Program-made: the position numbers and the translations under genes
The notes under the pieces: model-generated
Database searches by the model: none
What the model was told of the DNA's origin: nothing
What the model saw: only the letters and a program-made list of their open reading frames with translations
DNA from: Anaerofilum hominis
GTDB taxonomy: Bacteria > Bacillota > Clostridia > Oscillospirales > Ruminococcaceae
DNA length: 64,000 nucleotides
NCBI RefSeq assembly: GCF_014287275.1
Contig: NZ_JACONZ010000001.1
Location: 1,114,783-1,178,782, forward strand
Direction: 5' to 3'
Part shown: piece after piece, positions 15,342 through 22,801 of the stretch
How the letters are laid out: each line of letters opens with the position of its first letter
Numbering within the stretch: position 1 is the first letter of the stretch

Positions 15342-16520
15342 TCAATTGCTGTACAGCACCCGGATGCCCCCGGCGGACCAGGGGTTGGGCTGCACTTCCA
15401 CCAGCTTGCCGAACTGCAGGCGCACCTCGGTGACCTCGCTCTGGGTGTAGCGGATCATCTCGCGCACCCGTTTTTTATCCTCGGCAGTGTAGAGCAGAAA
15501 GCTGACCCCCTCTTTTTTCGCCCGGCCCGTGCGGCCGATGCGGTGCAGATAATACTCGTTGGTCTGGGGCAGATCGTAGTTGAACACCACCTGCACGTCC
15601 GACACGTCGATGCCGCGGGCAGCCACGTCGGTGGCCACCAGCACGTCCACATCCCCGGCGCGGAAGCGCCCCATGATCTTATTGCGCTCGCTTTGGGGCA
15701 TATCCCCGTTCAGGCACTCAGCCTTGAAATTGAGGCCGATGAGCTGGTTGCAGAGCGCCTCGGTGGCATATTTGGTGTTGCAGAACACCATGGCCCGGGT
15801 ATAGCCGTGCCGGACCATGATCTCGGTCATGTCCGCCAGCTTGTTGCGGCCGGTGGTGAGCAGGCTGTACTGGTCGATGCGGGGCGCGCTTTCCTCCACC
15901 GGCTCCACCGTGATCTCCTCCGGGTTCTTTTGATATTTCCAGCTGATATCCATCACCTCGCGGGAGATGGTCGCCGAAAACATGTGCAGGTGCCTGCGGG
16001 CGGGCAGATGATCGACGATCTTCATCACGTCGCGGTAAAAGCCCATGTCCAGCATCTCGTCCGCCTCGTCCAGCACCACGGCGGCGATGCCGCGCACGTC
16101 GATGGTGCGGTGGTCCATGTGATCCTGCATGCGGCCCGGGGTGGCCACGACGATCTGCACCCCCTCTTTCAGCCTGCGGATCTGCTTTTCAATGGGCTGG
16201 CCCCCGTAGACCGCCGCGGTGCGGATGCCGGGCAGAAAGGCCGTCAGGCTGCCCAGCTCCTCTGTGATCTGCAGGCAGAGCTCGCGGGTGGGGCAGAGCA
16301 CCAGCGCCTGCGGTTTTGCCAGTGCCGGGTCGATGCCCTGGATGAGCGGCACGCCGAAAGCGCAGGTCTTGCCGGTGCCGGTGGGGGCTTTTGCCACCAC
16401 GTCCCTGCCTGCAAGCATGAGCGGGATAGCCTTTTCCTGCACCTCGGTCAGCTCGGTAAAGCCCATCTTGTCGATGGCCTGTTGGATCTCCTCTTTGATG
16501 CCAAGGGAACTGTAGTCCAT
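15342..16520 (-). CDS. DEAD-box ATP-dependent RNA helicase
   Basis: A 392-residue protein with all core motifs: Q motif (GFTELTEVQEKAIPLML), I APTGTGKT, Ia PTRELCLQ, II LDEADEML, III SAT, IV VFCNT, V ATDVAARGID and VI HRIGRTGRA. It unwinds or remodels RNA in ribosome assembly, mRNA decay or cold adaptation. Compared with CshA/DeaD it ends soon after motif VI and lacks the long basic or RRM C-terminal extension, giving a minimal helicase core of the RhlE/CshB size class. The ATG at 16520 aligns with family N-termini (MDYSSLGI). A promoter lies at 16597-16626; the next gene follows after 14 bp. Confidence 0.93.
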   Translation of the reverse strand: MDYSSLGIKEEIQQAIDKMGFTELTEVQEKAIPLMLAGRDVVAKAPTGTGKTCAFGVPLIQGIDPALAKPQALVLCPTRELCLQITEELGSLTAFLPGIRTAAVYGGQPIEKQIRRLKEGVQIVVATPGRMQDHMDHRTIDVRGIAAVVLDEADEMLDMGFYRDVMKIVDHLPARRHLHMFSATISREVMDISWKYQKNPEEITVEPVEESAPRIDQYSLLTTGRNKLADMTEIMVRHGYTRAMVFCNTKYATEALCNQLIGLNFKAECLNGDMPQSERNKIMGRFRAGDVDVLVATDVAARGIDVSDVQVVFNYDLPQTNEYYLHRIGRTGRAKKEGVSFLLYTAEDKKRVREMIRYTQSEVTEVRLQFGKLVEVQPNPWSAGGIRVLYSN

Positions 16521-16596
16521 AGCCTGAATACCTCTTGTCTGATTTGTTCTTCCCGCCCGCCGCGCCGCCTTGCGCGGAAAGGCCGTTATCCCTGCT

Positions 16597-16626
16597 ATTG
16601 TAGCACACCGGGGCGCGGCATTGCAA
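16597..16626 (-). promoter_or_regulatory. Promoter of the helicase operon
   Basis: On the minus strand TTGCAA (16626-16621), 18 bp, TACAAT (16602-16597), about 75 bp ahead of the start codon. A separate TATAAT at 16687-16692 on the plus strand probably serves the divergent aldolase gene. Confidence 0.6.
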
Positions 16627-16756
16627 CGCGCCGCGCCGGGGCGGCAGGCCGCAAACCTTTTTCTTCTCACAGCCCCGCCGCCGTGCTATAATCATCATAT
16701 CGAATACCAACGGACCGATTTTCATATTTCTGCAAAAAGAGAGGGGATGGGGAAGC

Positions 16757-17785
16757 ATGATCTGCTTCAACAACGACTACAGCGAGGGCGCCTGCCCGGA
16801 GATCCTGGCCGCGCTGGCGGACGAAAACCTGCGACAGAACCCGGGCTACGGCATGGACGGGCACTGCGCGGCGGCGGCGGCGCGCATCCGCGCGCTTGCG
16901 GGCTGCCCCGGCGCGGACGTTCATTTTCTCGTCGGGGGGACCCCGGCCAACCTCATCAGCCTGACCGCTTTCCTGCGCCCCCATCAGGCGGCCATCGCGG
17001 CGGAGAGCGGGCATATCGCCGTCCATGAGGCGGGCAGCATCGAGGCTGCCGGCCACAAGGTGTGCACCGTGCCCGCCCCGGACGGCAAGCTGACGCCGGA
17101 CCTGGTGCGGCAGGTGGCGCTGGCCCACACCGACGAGCACATGGTGCAGCCCCGGCTGGTCTTTATCTCCGATTCCACCGAGGTGGGCACGGTCTACAAA
17201 AAGGCCGAGCTCGCCGCCCTGCGGCAGGTCTGCGATGAGCTGGGGCTGTACCTTTACCTGGATGGCGCCCGTCTGGCCAGCGCCCTTGCCTGCGCGGAAA
17301 ACGACCTGACGCTGGAGGACATCGGCTCGCTGACGGACGCCTTTTATCTGGGCGGCACAAAAAACGGCATGCTGATGGGCGAGGCCGTGGTGGTGAACAA
17401 CCCGGCGCTGAAAGACGGCTACCGCCATATCATGAAACAGCGGGGCGGCATGCTGGCCAAGGGCTGGCTGCTGGGGCTGCAGTTTGAGACGCTGCTGCGG
17501 GACGGGCTTTATTTTAAGCTGGCCGGGCACGCCAACGCCATGGCGCAGAAGCTGGCGGCCGCCTTTGCCGCCGCGGGCTGCGGCTTTGTGGCCCCCTCTC
17601 CCACCAACCAGATCTTCCCCATCCTGCCCCTGGCCGCTGTGGAAAAACTGAGCCCGCGCTATGGCTTCGAGCTTTGGGGCACCCCCGAGGACGGCATGCA
17701 GGCGGTGCGCTTTGTGTGCAGCTGGGCCACCCGGGAAGAGGACGTGGAGGCCCTGATCGCGGATCTGAAAACCGCCCTGGCCTGA
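16757..17785 (+). CDS. ltaE: Threonine aldolase / beta-eliminating lyase family
   Basis: A 342-residue PLP-dependent fold-type I enzyme, expected to cleave L-threonine or allo-threonine to glycine and acetaldehyde. Landmarks: NDYSEGACPEIL at the N-terminus, PLP stacking HEAGSIEAAGHK (about residues 91-102), D-G-A-R (LDGARLASAL) and the Schiff-base Lys202 in GGTKNGML. The length equals that of low-specificity aldolases. GGGGATGGGGA precedes the ATG. Transcribed alone, divergently from the helicase, and ended by a strong terminator. Other members of the family act on other beta-hydroxy amino acids, so exact substrate choice is uncertain. Confidence 0.9.
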   Translation: MICFNNDYSEGACPEILAALADENLRQNPGYGMDGHCAAAAARIRALAGCPGADVHFLVGGTPANLISLTAFLRPHQAAIAAESGHIAVHEAGSIEAAGHKVCTVPAPDGKLTPDLVRQVALAHTDEHMVQPRLVFISDSTEVGTVYKKAELAALRQVCDELGLYLYLDGARLASALACAENDLTLEDIGSLTDAFYLGGTKNGMLMGEAVVVNNPALKDGYRHIMKQRGGMLAKGWLLGLQFETLLRDGLYFKLAGHANAMAQKLAAAFAAAGCGFVAPSPTNQIFPILPLAAVEKLSPRYGFELWGTPEDGMQAVRFVCSWATREEDVEALIADLKTALA

Positions 17786-17882
17786 GAGGCGCGCGCCGGC
17801 GGGCCCTCCTTGCGCCCGCGGGGCAGCAGGGCAAAAAGTATCCGCGCAGAAAAGGAGGGCGCACAGACCAGCGCCCTTCCTC

Positions 17883-17934
17883 AAAAACGACCGTTCCTGC
17901 CCGGCGAAGCTGCCGGCGGGGCGGTCGTTTTTTG
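17883..17934 (+). terminator. Terminator after ltaE
   Basis: AAAACGACCG pairs with CGGTCGTTTT around an inner CCCGGC/GCCGG hairpin, ending in T6. Confidence 0.8.
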
Positions 17935-18407
17935 TCAGCGGACCGGCGTCCGGGGCGTCTGCGTCCGCACTGCCGCCGTGCAAACAGGTCTTTCGGCGGC
18001 TTGCCGGGCCCGGTGCGCGGCCCACCCCGTCTGGGGCCGGGCCGGGGCAAAGGGTTTTTGCGGGCCGCTTGTCCGGCCTGGCCGCCCTGTTTCAGGCCGA
18101 GGCAAAAAGCTTCTCGGGCCGCTTGCTCGGCCCAAGCGCCGCTCCCCCTTTTCGGTTTGCGGTGTGCTCCATCCCCCGCCTGCCTGCGCCGCAGAGACGC
18201 ACCTGCGCGCGGTCAGATGGCGCGCAGGTCCCGCTTCTCACGCGCTTTCCAGCGGTCCCCCGCGGGCAGCCTGCAGCGTAAAATTTTGAAAAAGAGGACC
18301 GGCGCCGGGGCGGTCAGCACTGCGGGGACCACACCAGCGCGGAGGAACAGCGCGCGGGGCCCCTCTTCTCCCGCTTTTCCAGCGCCGTCTGGCCCGGCGC
18401 CTCCGCA

Positions 18408-18446
18408 CAAAAAAATGCCGCTTCCGGGACACGGAAGCGGCGCTTT
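18408..18446 (-). terminator. Terminator after glucokinase
   Basis: GCCGCTTCCG and CGGAAGCGGC form a perfect 10-bp stem with a 5-nt loop, followed by T7 on the minus strand. Confidence 0.85.
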
Positions 18447-18566
18447 TGTGTGGGGACAAAAGAGAAGGAGAGGACGACGCCCGCGTCCTCTCCCCTCAAA
18501 AGCCGTGTTTTGTGCGCGGCCCGGGACCGCCGCTCTTTTTACAGCGCCCGCCGGGCCGCGGCGGTC

Positions 18567-19517
18567 TCAGCGGTACTGTTCCAGCGCGGCGGCGCCGATG
18601 ACGCCCACGTCGTTGCCCAGCGCCGCCATGCGGATGACCGGGGCGAATTTTTCGCCCACAAACATTTCGCGCACCACGATCTCACTCAGGCGGCGGCAGA
18701 GCCAGTCGCCCTCTTTGCTGATGCCGCCGCCGACCACGATGGCCCGCACCCCGAAGCTGTTGGCCACATTGGCCAGAAACTGGCCCATGTACTCGATAAA
18801 GCGGTCCATGAGCTCTTTGGCGACCGGGTCCCCCGCCTTGCCGCAGTCAAAAATGTTTTTGCCGTTGAGGGCCTGTCCCTCCCGGCGCAGCTTTGCCAGC
18901 ATGCTGTCGGGATGGGCGTCCGCGGCGCGGTTGCCGTCCCGGATGAGCGCAGTGAAACTGATGTAGGCCTCGGCGCAGCCGTTGCGCCCGCAGGTGCAGG
19001 ACTCGCCGCCGCAGATCAGGGTGGTGTGGCCCAGCTCGGGCGCGCTGGAGCCCGCGGGGCAGAACAGCTTGCCGTCCATGACGATGCCGCTACCCACCCC
19101 CGTGCCGATGGTGATCAGCGCCATCGACGTGTTTTCCGCCGCGGCGCCCGCGACAAACTCGCCCAACGCCGCGCAGTCCGCGTCGTTGGCCACCCAGGTG
19201 CGGATGCCGGTCTTTTGCCGCACGGCGGCGGCCAGGGGCACGTCGTGCCAGTTCAGGTTGTTGGAAAAGATAATGCTGCCGGTCTCTTTGTCCGGGGTGC
19301 CGGGGCTGCCGATGCCGATGCTGCCCACGTCGGCAGGGGTGAGCTTTGCCCGCTGCAGCAGGGTGTCCACCAGCCGCGCCATATTGTCGGTGATATAGTC
19401 AAAGCCCTTTTCCGGCTGGGTCTTGACCGCCGCCTTGTCGAGCAGCCGGTACTGTTCGTCCGCCAGCCCGGCCACGATGTTGGTGCCGCCCAGGTCGATG
19501 CCAATGGTGTATTTCAT
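18567..19517 (-). CDS. glcK: ROK-family glucokinase
   Basis: A 316-residue sugar kinase phosphorylating glucose at C6 with ATP, feeding glycolysis. Phosphate-binding DLGGTN (residues 8-13), catalytic base Asp112 in ANDADC, ATP motif TIGTGVGSGI (about 136-145) and the ROK zinc site His164, Cys174, Cys176, Cys181 (CTCGRNGC). It has no N-terminal HTH, so it is an enzyme and not a ROK repressor. Length is normal. Monocistronic with its own terminator; a small zinc-ribbon gene lies upstream on the same strand behind another terminator. Confidence 0.93.
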   Translation of the reverse strand: MKYTIGIDLGGTNIVAGLADEQYRLLDKAAVKTQPEKGFDYITDNMARLVDTLLQRAKLTPADVGSIGIGSPGTPDKETGSIIFSNNLNWHDVPLAAAVRQKTGIRTWVANDADCAALGEFVAGAAAENTSMALITIGTGVGSGIVMDGKLFCPAGSSAPELGHTTLICGGESCTCGRNGCAEAYISFTALIRDGNRAADAHPDSMLAKLRREGQALNGKNIFDCGKAGDPVAKELMDRFIEYMGQFLANVANSFGVRAIVVGGGISKEGDWLCRRLSEIVVREMFVGEKFAPVIRMAALGNDVGVIGAAALEQYR

Positions 19518-19635
19518 CCTGTAAAACCCCTTTGTCTCTCTTTCCGCCGGCGTGGGCGGTATTTTTCTGGTCTTATTGTACCACCCGCCCCCGCCCCAGA
19601 CAAGCCGAATTTTGCGCCAAAAGCCGCGCCGGACA

Positions 19636-19662
19636 CAAAAAAAGAGGGCCTATCTGGCCCTC
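19636..19662 (-). terminator. Terminator overlapping the stop of the zinc-ribbon gene
   Basis: GAGGGCC and GGCCCTC pair around a 5-nt loop that contains the TAG stop of the upstream gene, followed by T7 on the minus strand. The first half of the stem is coding sequence. Confidence 0.85.
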
Positions 19663-19796
19663 TCCCTGTTCTTTATGTACTGCCGCTGTTCCTCTTCATC
19701 CGCGGGGCGGATGTGGGCGCTGCCGCAGCCGGGGCAGTGGAACACCTCGCCCTGCCGCTCGAACAGGAATTTGCAGTTCTCGCAGACATAGATCAA
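19650..19796 (-). CDS. 48-residue zinc-ribbon protein with TTG start
   Basis: A very short gene starting with TTG at 19796, the only possible start because an in-frame TAA lies two codons upstream; GGGGGGAAG stands 7 bp before it. The product begins IYVCENCKFLFERQGEVFHC and continues PGCGSAHIRPA, so CxxC...CxxC form a rubredoxin/zinc-ribbon knuckle, and ends in a charged tail (EEEQRQYIKNRERAR). The stop lies in the loop of its own terminator. Small zinc ribbons of this kind are frequent in Clostridia; function unknown. Confidence 0.75.
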   Translation of the reverse strand: MIYVCENCKFLFERQGEVFHCPGCGSAHIRPADEEEQRQYIKNRERAR

Positions 19797-20004
19797 ACTT
19801 TACTTCCCCCCGCATGAAACTGTGATGCATGACACAAATACAATTATAATGGAGCGGGCCGGAAAGTCAAGCGGAAGGCTGTCGATTCTTTTCGTCTCTT
19901 TTTTTGTTCTGCAGCTGTTTTGAGACATTTTCAAAGAGCGGCAAACAGCAATATCTTCCAGGCCGCCGCCAGGAAACGGGCCGCCGCCGACCGCCTCTTT
20001 CACC

Positions 20005-20030
20005 GAAAAACCGGGCGCGGACGCCCGGTC
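20005..20030 (-). terminator. Terminator after the M56/M23 gene
   Basis: ACCGGGCG and CGCCCGGT pair around TCCG, followed by T5 on the minus strand, 7 bp past the stop codon. Confidence 0.8.
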
Positions 20031-20036
20031 TTTTTA

Positions 20037-21956
20037 CTATTCCGCCGCCTGCGCGGAGCTCTGGTCCGCCGTCAGGCCGTAAGCGGTCTGTATCTCTTCG
20101 CCAAACCAGCGCACCGGGTCGGTCTGCACGCCGTCCACCCTCACCTCAAAATGGCAGTGATCGCCGGTGGAATCGCCCGTGTTGCCCACATAGGCGATCA
20201 CCTGGCCCTGGCTGACCGCCTGGCCCGCGCTGACCGCAAGGCCGCTGCATTGGCCATAGAGGGTCTGCACCCCGCCGCCGTGGTCGATGATGACGTGGAT
20301 GCCGTAGCCGGACGCCGTGGTGTCGGCATAGGTGACCACGCCGCCCTGCGCCGCATAGATCGAGGTGCCGTAGGCCGCCGCAAGGTCGATCCCGGCGTGT
20401 TCTTCCGCCCCGGTAAACCCGCGCTGAAAATGTCCATAACCCTCGCCTACCGGGAACGCGAGCGTGCCCTCTGCAGGCGCGGTCTCGGCCGGCTGCTGCT
20501 CCAGATAGGGGACCGGGTCCACCGGCGCGCCGTCCAGGCGGACTTCAAAGTGGCAGTGCGGGCCGGTGGACATGCCCGTATTGCCCACGGTGGCGATCAC
20601 CTGGCCCTGCTCCACCGTCTGGCCCGCTTCCACCCGCAGCTCGTCGCAATGGGCGTAAAAGGTCTTGATGCCGCCGTGATCCAGCAGCACATAAAGGCCG
20701 TTTTCCTCATCCGTCCCGGCGTCCTCCACCGTGCCCGCCTGGACGGCCAGGATCTCGCTTCCGCTCTCGGCGCGCAGGTCCGCGCCGCCGTGTTCCTGCG
20801 GCCCCGCAAAACCACGGCTCATCCCCTTATACCCCTCGGCGATCGGGAACAACAGCTTTTCCGCCTGCGGGGAGGAAAGACCCGCGCCCGCCGCGGCGGA
20901 AGAGGCGCCTTCCCCTGGGGCACTGATCGAGACAGGGGCCGAACTGCTCTCCCCCATGCCGGAAGCGGCGCAGGAGGTGAGCGCGCCGCCCGTCGTCACC
21001 GCCGCTGCCAGCAGCACCGCCAGCACGCGGCGGCCGGGGGCCTGCGTATTCTTTTCCATCAGCATCAAAAGCCTCCTTTTAAGGCTGCGCCCGGCGGCGG
21101 AAAAGCCGCTTGCCGGCGCAGGGGCGCGCGCGGCGTGAAAGCGGAGCAGAGCCGCGCCATAGGCAATCTTTTCCCGCGCTGAAAAACTGCGGGTCACCGC
21201 CGCGTCGCAGGCGCATTCGCAGCTCTGCTCCACCAGGCGCCGCAGCAGCCAGGCGGCGGGATTGTACCACTGCAGGACCGCCACCAGCAGGGCGGCCCAT
21301 TTATAGACCACGTCCCCCGCCCGCCAGTGGCAGAGCTCGTGCGCCAGCGCATAGCGCAGATCGTCGTCCTGCGGCAGGCCCTCGGGCAGCAGGATCACCG
21401 GGCGCAGCAGGCCCAGCAGCATGGGCCCGCCCACCCGGGACGAGACGCGCAGCCGGGGCAGCCGGCATCCCTGCAGCCCCAGGCCGTCGGCCACGCTGCG
21501 ATAGAGCTGTTCCAGCCCCCCATCCTGCGGGGCGGCGCTCTGCCGCGCGGCCGCGCGGACAAAGGCCAGATAATCCGCCAGCAGCAGCAACAGCAGCGCC
21601 GCCGCACCGGCCAGCCAGATCAGTACCGTCAGCTTTTGCCATGAAAAGACGGCCCGGCCCGCCGCGGGGGCCTCCACGGCCGCACGGTAGACCTCGGCCG
21701 CCTGCGCCACCGGCGCGGGCAGGGGGCTGTCCGCGACCTGGCGCACCGGCCCCACCGCCGGCACTGCAGCCGCGCCGCTGCTGCGGGGCAGCGGCAACAG
21801 CACACAGAACAGCACCAGCGGCACCAGACAGAGCGCCTTTTGCAGCTTTGCCGCGCCCAGCCGCACAAAGGCCGGGCGCGCCGCGAACAGCAGCAGCGCA
21901 CAGGCGCCGCCTGCCAGCGAGGCGGGCAGCAGCCAGTCAAAAAAGACCCGCATCAT
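20037..21956 (-). CDS. M56 (BlaR1-type) membrane metalloprotease fused to two M23 peptidase domains
   Basis: A 639-residue protein. Part 1 is BlaR1/MecR1-like: three to four membrane helices and a cytosolic zinc protease with HELCH (about residue 205) and downstream EQSCECACD. Then come a helix and lipobox-like TSCA and a Ser/Ala linker, followed by two M23/LytM domains, each with HxxxD and HxH (HGGADL...HCHFEV about 389-467; HAGIDL...HCHFEV about 520-600), the zinc ligands of peptidoglycan endopeptidases. The ATG at 21956 overlaps the stop of blaI (ATGA), so translation is coupled. By analogy, the M56 part cleaves the BlaI-type repressor; the extracellular M23 parts replace the penicillin sensor and may bind or cut peptidoglycan (inference). 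Confidence 0.85.
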   Translation of the reverse strand: MMRVFFDWLLPASLAGGACALLLFAARPAFVRLGAAKLQKALCLVPLVLFCVLLPLPRSSGAAAVPAVGPVRQVADSPLPAPVAQAAEVYRAAVEAPAAGRAVFSWQKLTVLIWLAGAAALLLLLLADYLAFVRAAARQSAAPQDGGLEQLYRSVADGLGLQGCRLPRLRVSSRVGGPMLLGLLRPVILLPEGLPQDDDLRYALAHELCHWRAGDVVYKWAALLVAVLQWYNPAAWLLRRLVEQSCECACDAAVTRSFSAREKIAYGAALLRFHAARAPAPASGFSAAGRSLKRRLLMLMEKNTQAPGRRVLAVLLAAAVTTGGALTSCAASGMGESSSAPVSISAPGEGASSAAAGAGLSSPQAEKLLFPIAEGYKGMSRGFAGPQEHGGADLRAESGSEILAVQAGTVEDAGTDEENGLYVLLDHGGIKTFYAHCDELRVEAGQTVEQGQVIATVGNTGMSTGPHCHFEVRLDGAPVDPVPYLEQQPAETAPAEGTLAFPVGEGYGHFQRGFTGAEEHAGIDLAAAYGTSIYAAQGGVVTYADTTASGYGIHVIIDHGGGVQTLYGQCSGLAVSAGQAVSQGQVIAYVGNTGDSTGDHCHFEVRVDGVQTDPVRWFGEEIQTAYGLTADQSSAQAAE

Positions 21957-22336
21957 CCGCGCCCCCCTCCCCTTTGCTCTTCCAGCCAGGCCTGCAGCTC
22001 TTCCAGCTCGCCGGGCGCAAGCCGCCCTGCCTCGCACAGCGACGCCACCATCCGCTTGACGTTTCCGCCGTGCATCTCCTCCAGGAACTGCGCCGTCTCG
22101 CTGCCCTCGTACTGCCCCCGGGTCACGGCCGGGGCGTAAAGGTTGGCCCGCCCCCGCTTGGTGACGGTGAGCATCCCCTTATCGGCCAGGCGGGACAAAA
22201 AGGTCAGCACCGTGGTGGTCTTCCACTCCCGCTCGCCCGCCAGGGACGCCCGCAGCGCTTCGCAGGTGACCGGCTCCCCTGCGGCCCACACATGCCGCAT
22301 GACCTCCAGCTCCGCGGCGCTCAGCTTTGCATTCAT
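21953..22336 (-). CDS. BlaI/MecI/CopY-family repressor
   Basis: A winged-helix repressor of about 127 residues: LSAAELEVMRHVWAAGEPVT at the N-terminus and KTTTVLTFLSRLADKGMLTV as recognition helix and wing, the BlaI signature. The ATG at 22336 is used since AGAGG lies 9 bp before it; a GTG three codons upstream overlaps that site. It is followed with a 4-bp overlap by the M56/M23 gene, its probable inactivating protease. Three overlapping GTAG/CTAC inverted repeats lie upstream. No beta-lactamase or PBP gene is nearby, so the operon may act only on itself or on distant targets. Confidence 0.9.
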   Translation of the reverse strand: MNAKLSAAELEVMRHVWAAGEPVTCEALRASLAGEREWKTTTVLTFLSRLADKGMLTVTKRGRANLYAPAVTRGQYEGSETAQFLEEMHGGNVKRMVASLCEAGRLAPGELEELQAWLEEQRGGGRG

Positions 22337-22371
22337 CGCTTTCACCTCTTTATCCGCTTTTGCCGTTGTTT

Positions 22372-22407
22372 CTACACTTTGTAGTAGTTATATACTACAT
22401 CACGTAG
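22372..22407 (-). promoter_or_regulatory. BlaI-type operators upstream of blaI
   Basis: CTACA-CTT-TGTAG (22372-22384) and CTAC-ATCAC-GTAG (22395-22407) are dyads like the MecI/BlaI site (TACTACA...TGTAGTA). Between them GTAGT (22381) and ACTAC (22394) form a third, overlapping dyad. They lie in the AT-rich promoter area 40-70 bp before the start. Confidence 0.75.
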
Positions 22408-22597
22408 AATATGTTGTCAATCTCCCACATGTGAAACTTTTATTTTCTCCGCGCCCCGGCGGCGGAGGGCGCACGCTTTTCTCTTTTTACTGCCCGCCGG
22501 ACCGGGAGCGGCGGCCCGTTCGGGATGGGCCGCACAGAAAAAGTCATTTCATCAAGGCGCGCGTCTCCGCCGGCGTCTGTTCCGGCACAGGCCACAC

Positions 22598-22624
22598 AAA
22601 AAACCCCGGCAAAACCGGGGTTTT
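22598..22624. terminator. Bidirectional terminator downstream of spoIIE
   Basis: ACCCCGG and CCGGGGT with a 4-nt loop, flanked by A6 and T4. The rest of 22408-22801 holds no supported gene. Confidence 0.75.
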
Positions 22625-22801
22625 CGTATATCCAAAGCGCGTCCGTGACAGCCCGCACAGGCCGCGGCTCCTACTCCGGCACTCCGCCGTGGGGCGGATG
22701 CTTTTCTGCCCGCGGGCAGGACATCGGTGCTATCTCCCCCTGCGGCGGCCATGCCGGGACGGCGCTCGACGCTTTGCAGCTTTTTCCTCCGTTCCCACGG
22801 T

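Larger units (their letters stand above)
17786..18566. other. Gene-free, GC-rich region between ltaE and glucokinase terminators
   Basis: No supported gene on either strand over about 780 bp. It is bounded by the ltaE terminator (17883-17934) and the glucokinase terminator (18408-18446). Open frames here lack ribosome binding sites and homology and follow base composition. Confidence 0.6.

Noticed and set aside
18450..19817. 455-codon plus-strand frame over glucokinase
   Set aside because: Antisense shadow of a complete ROK kinase.
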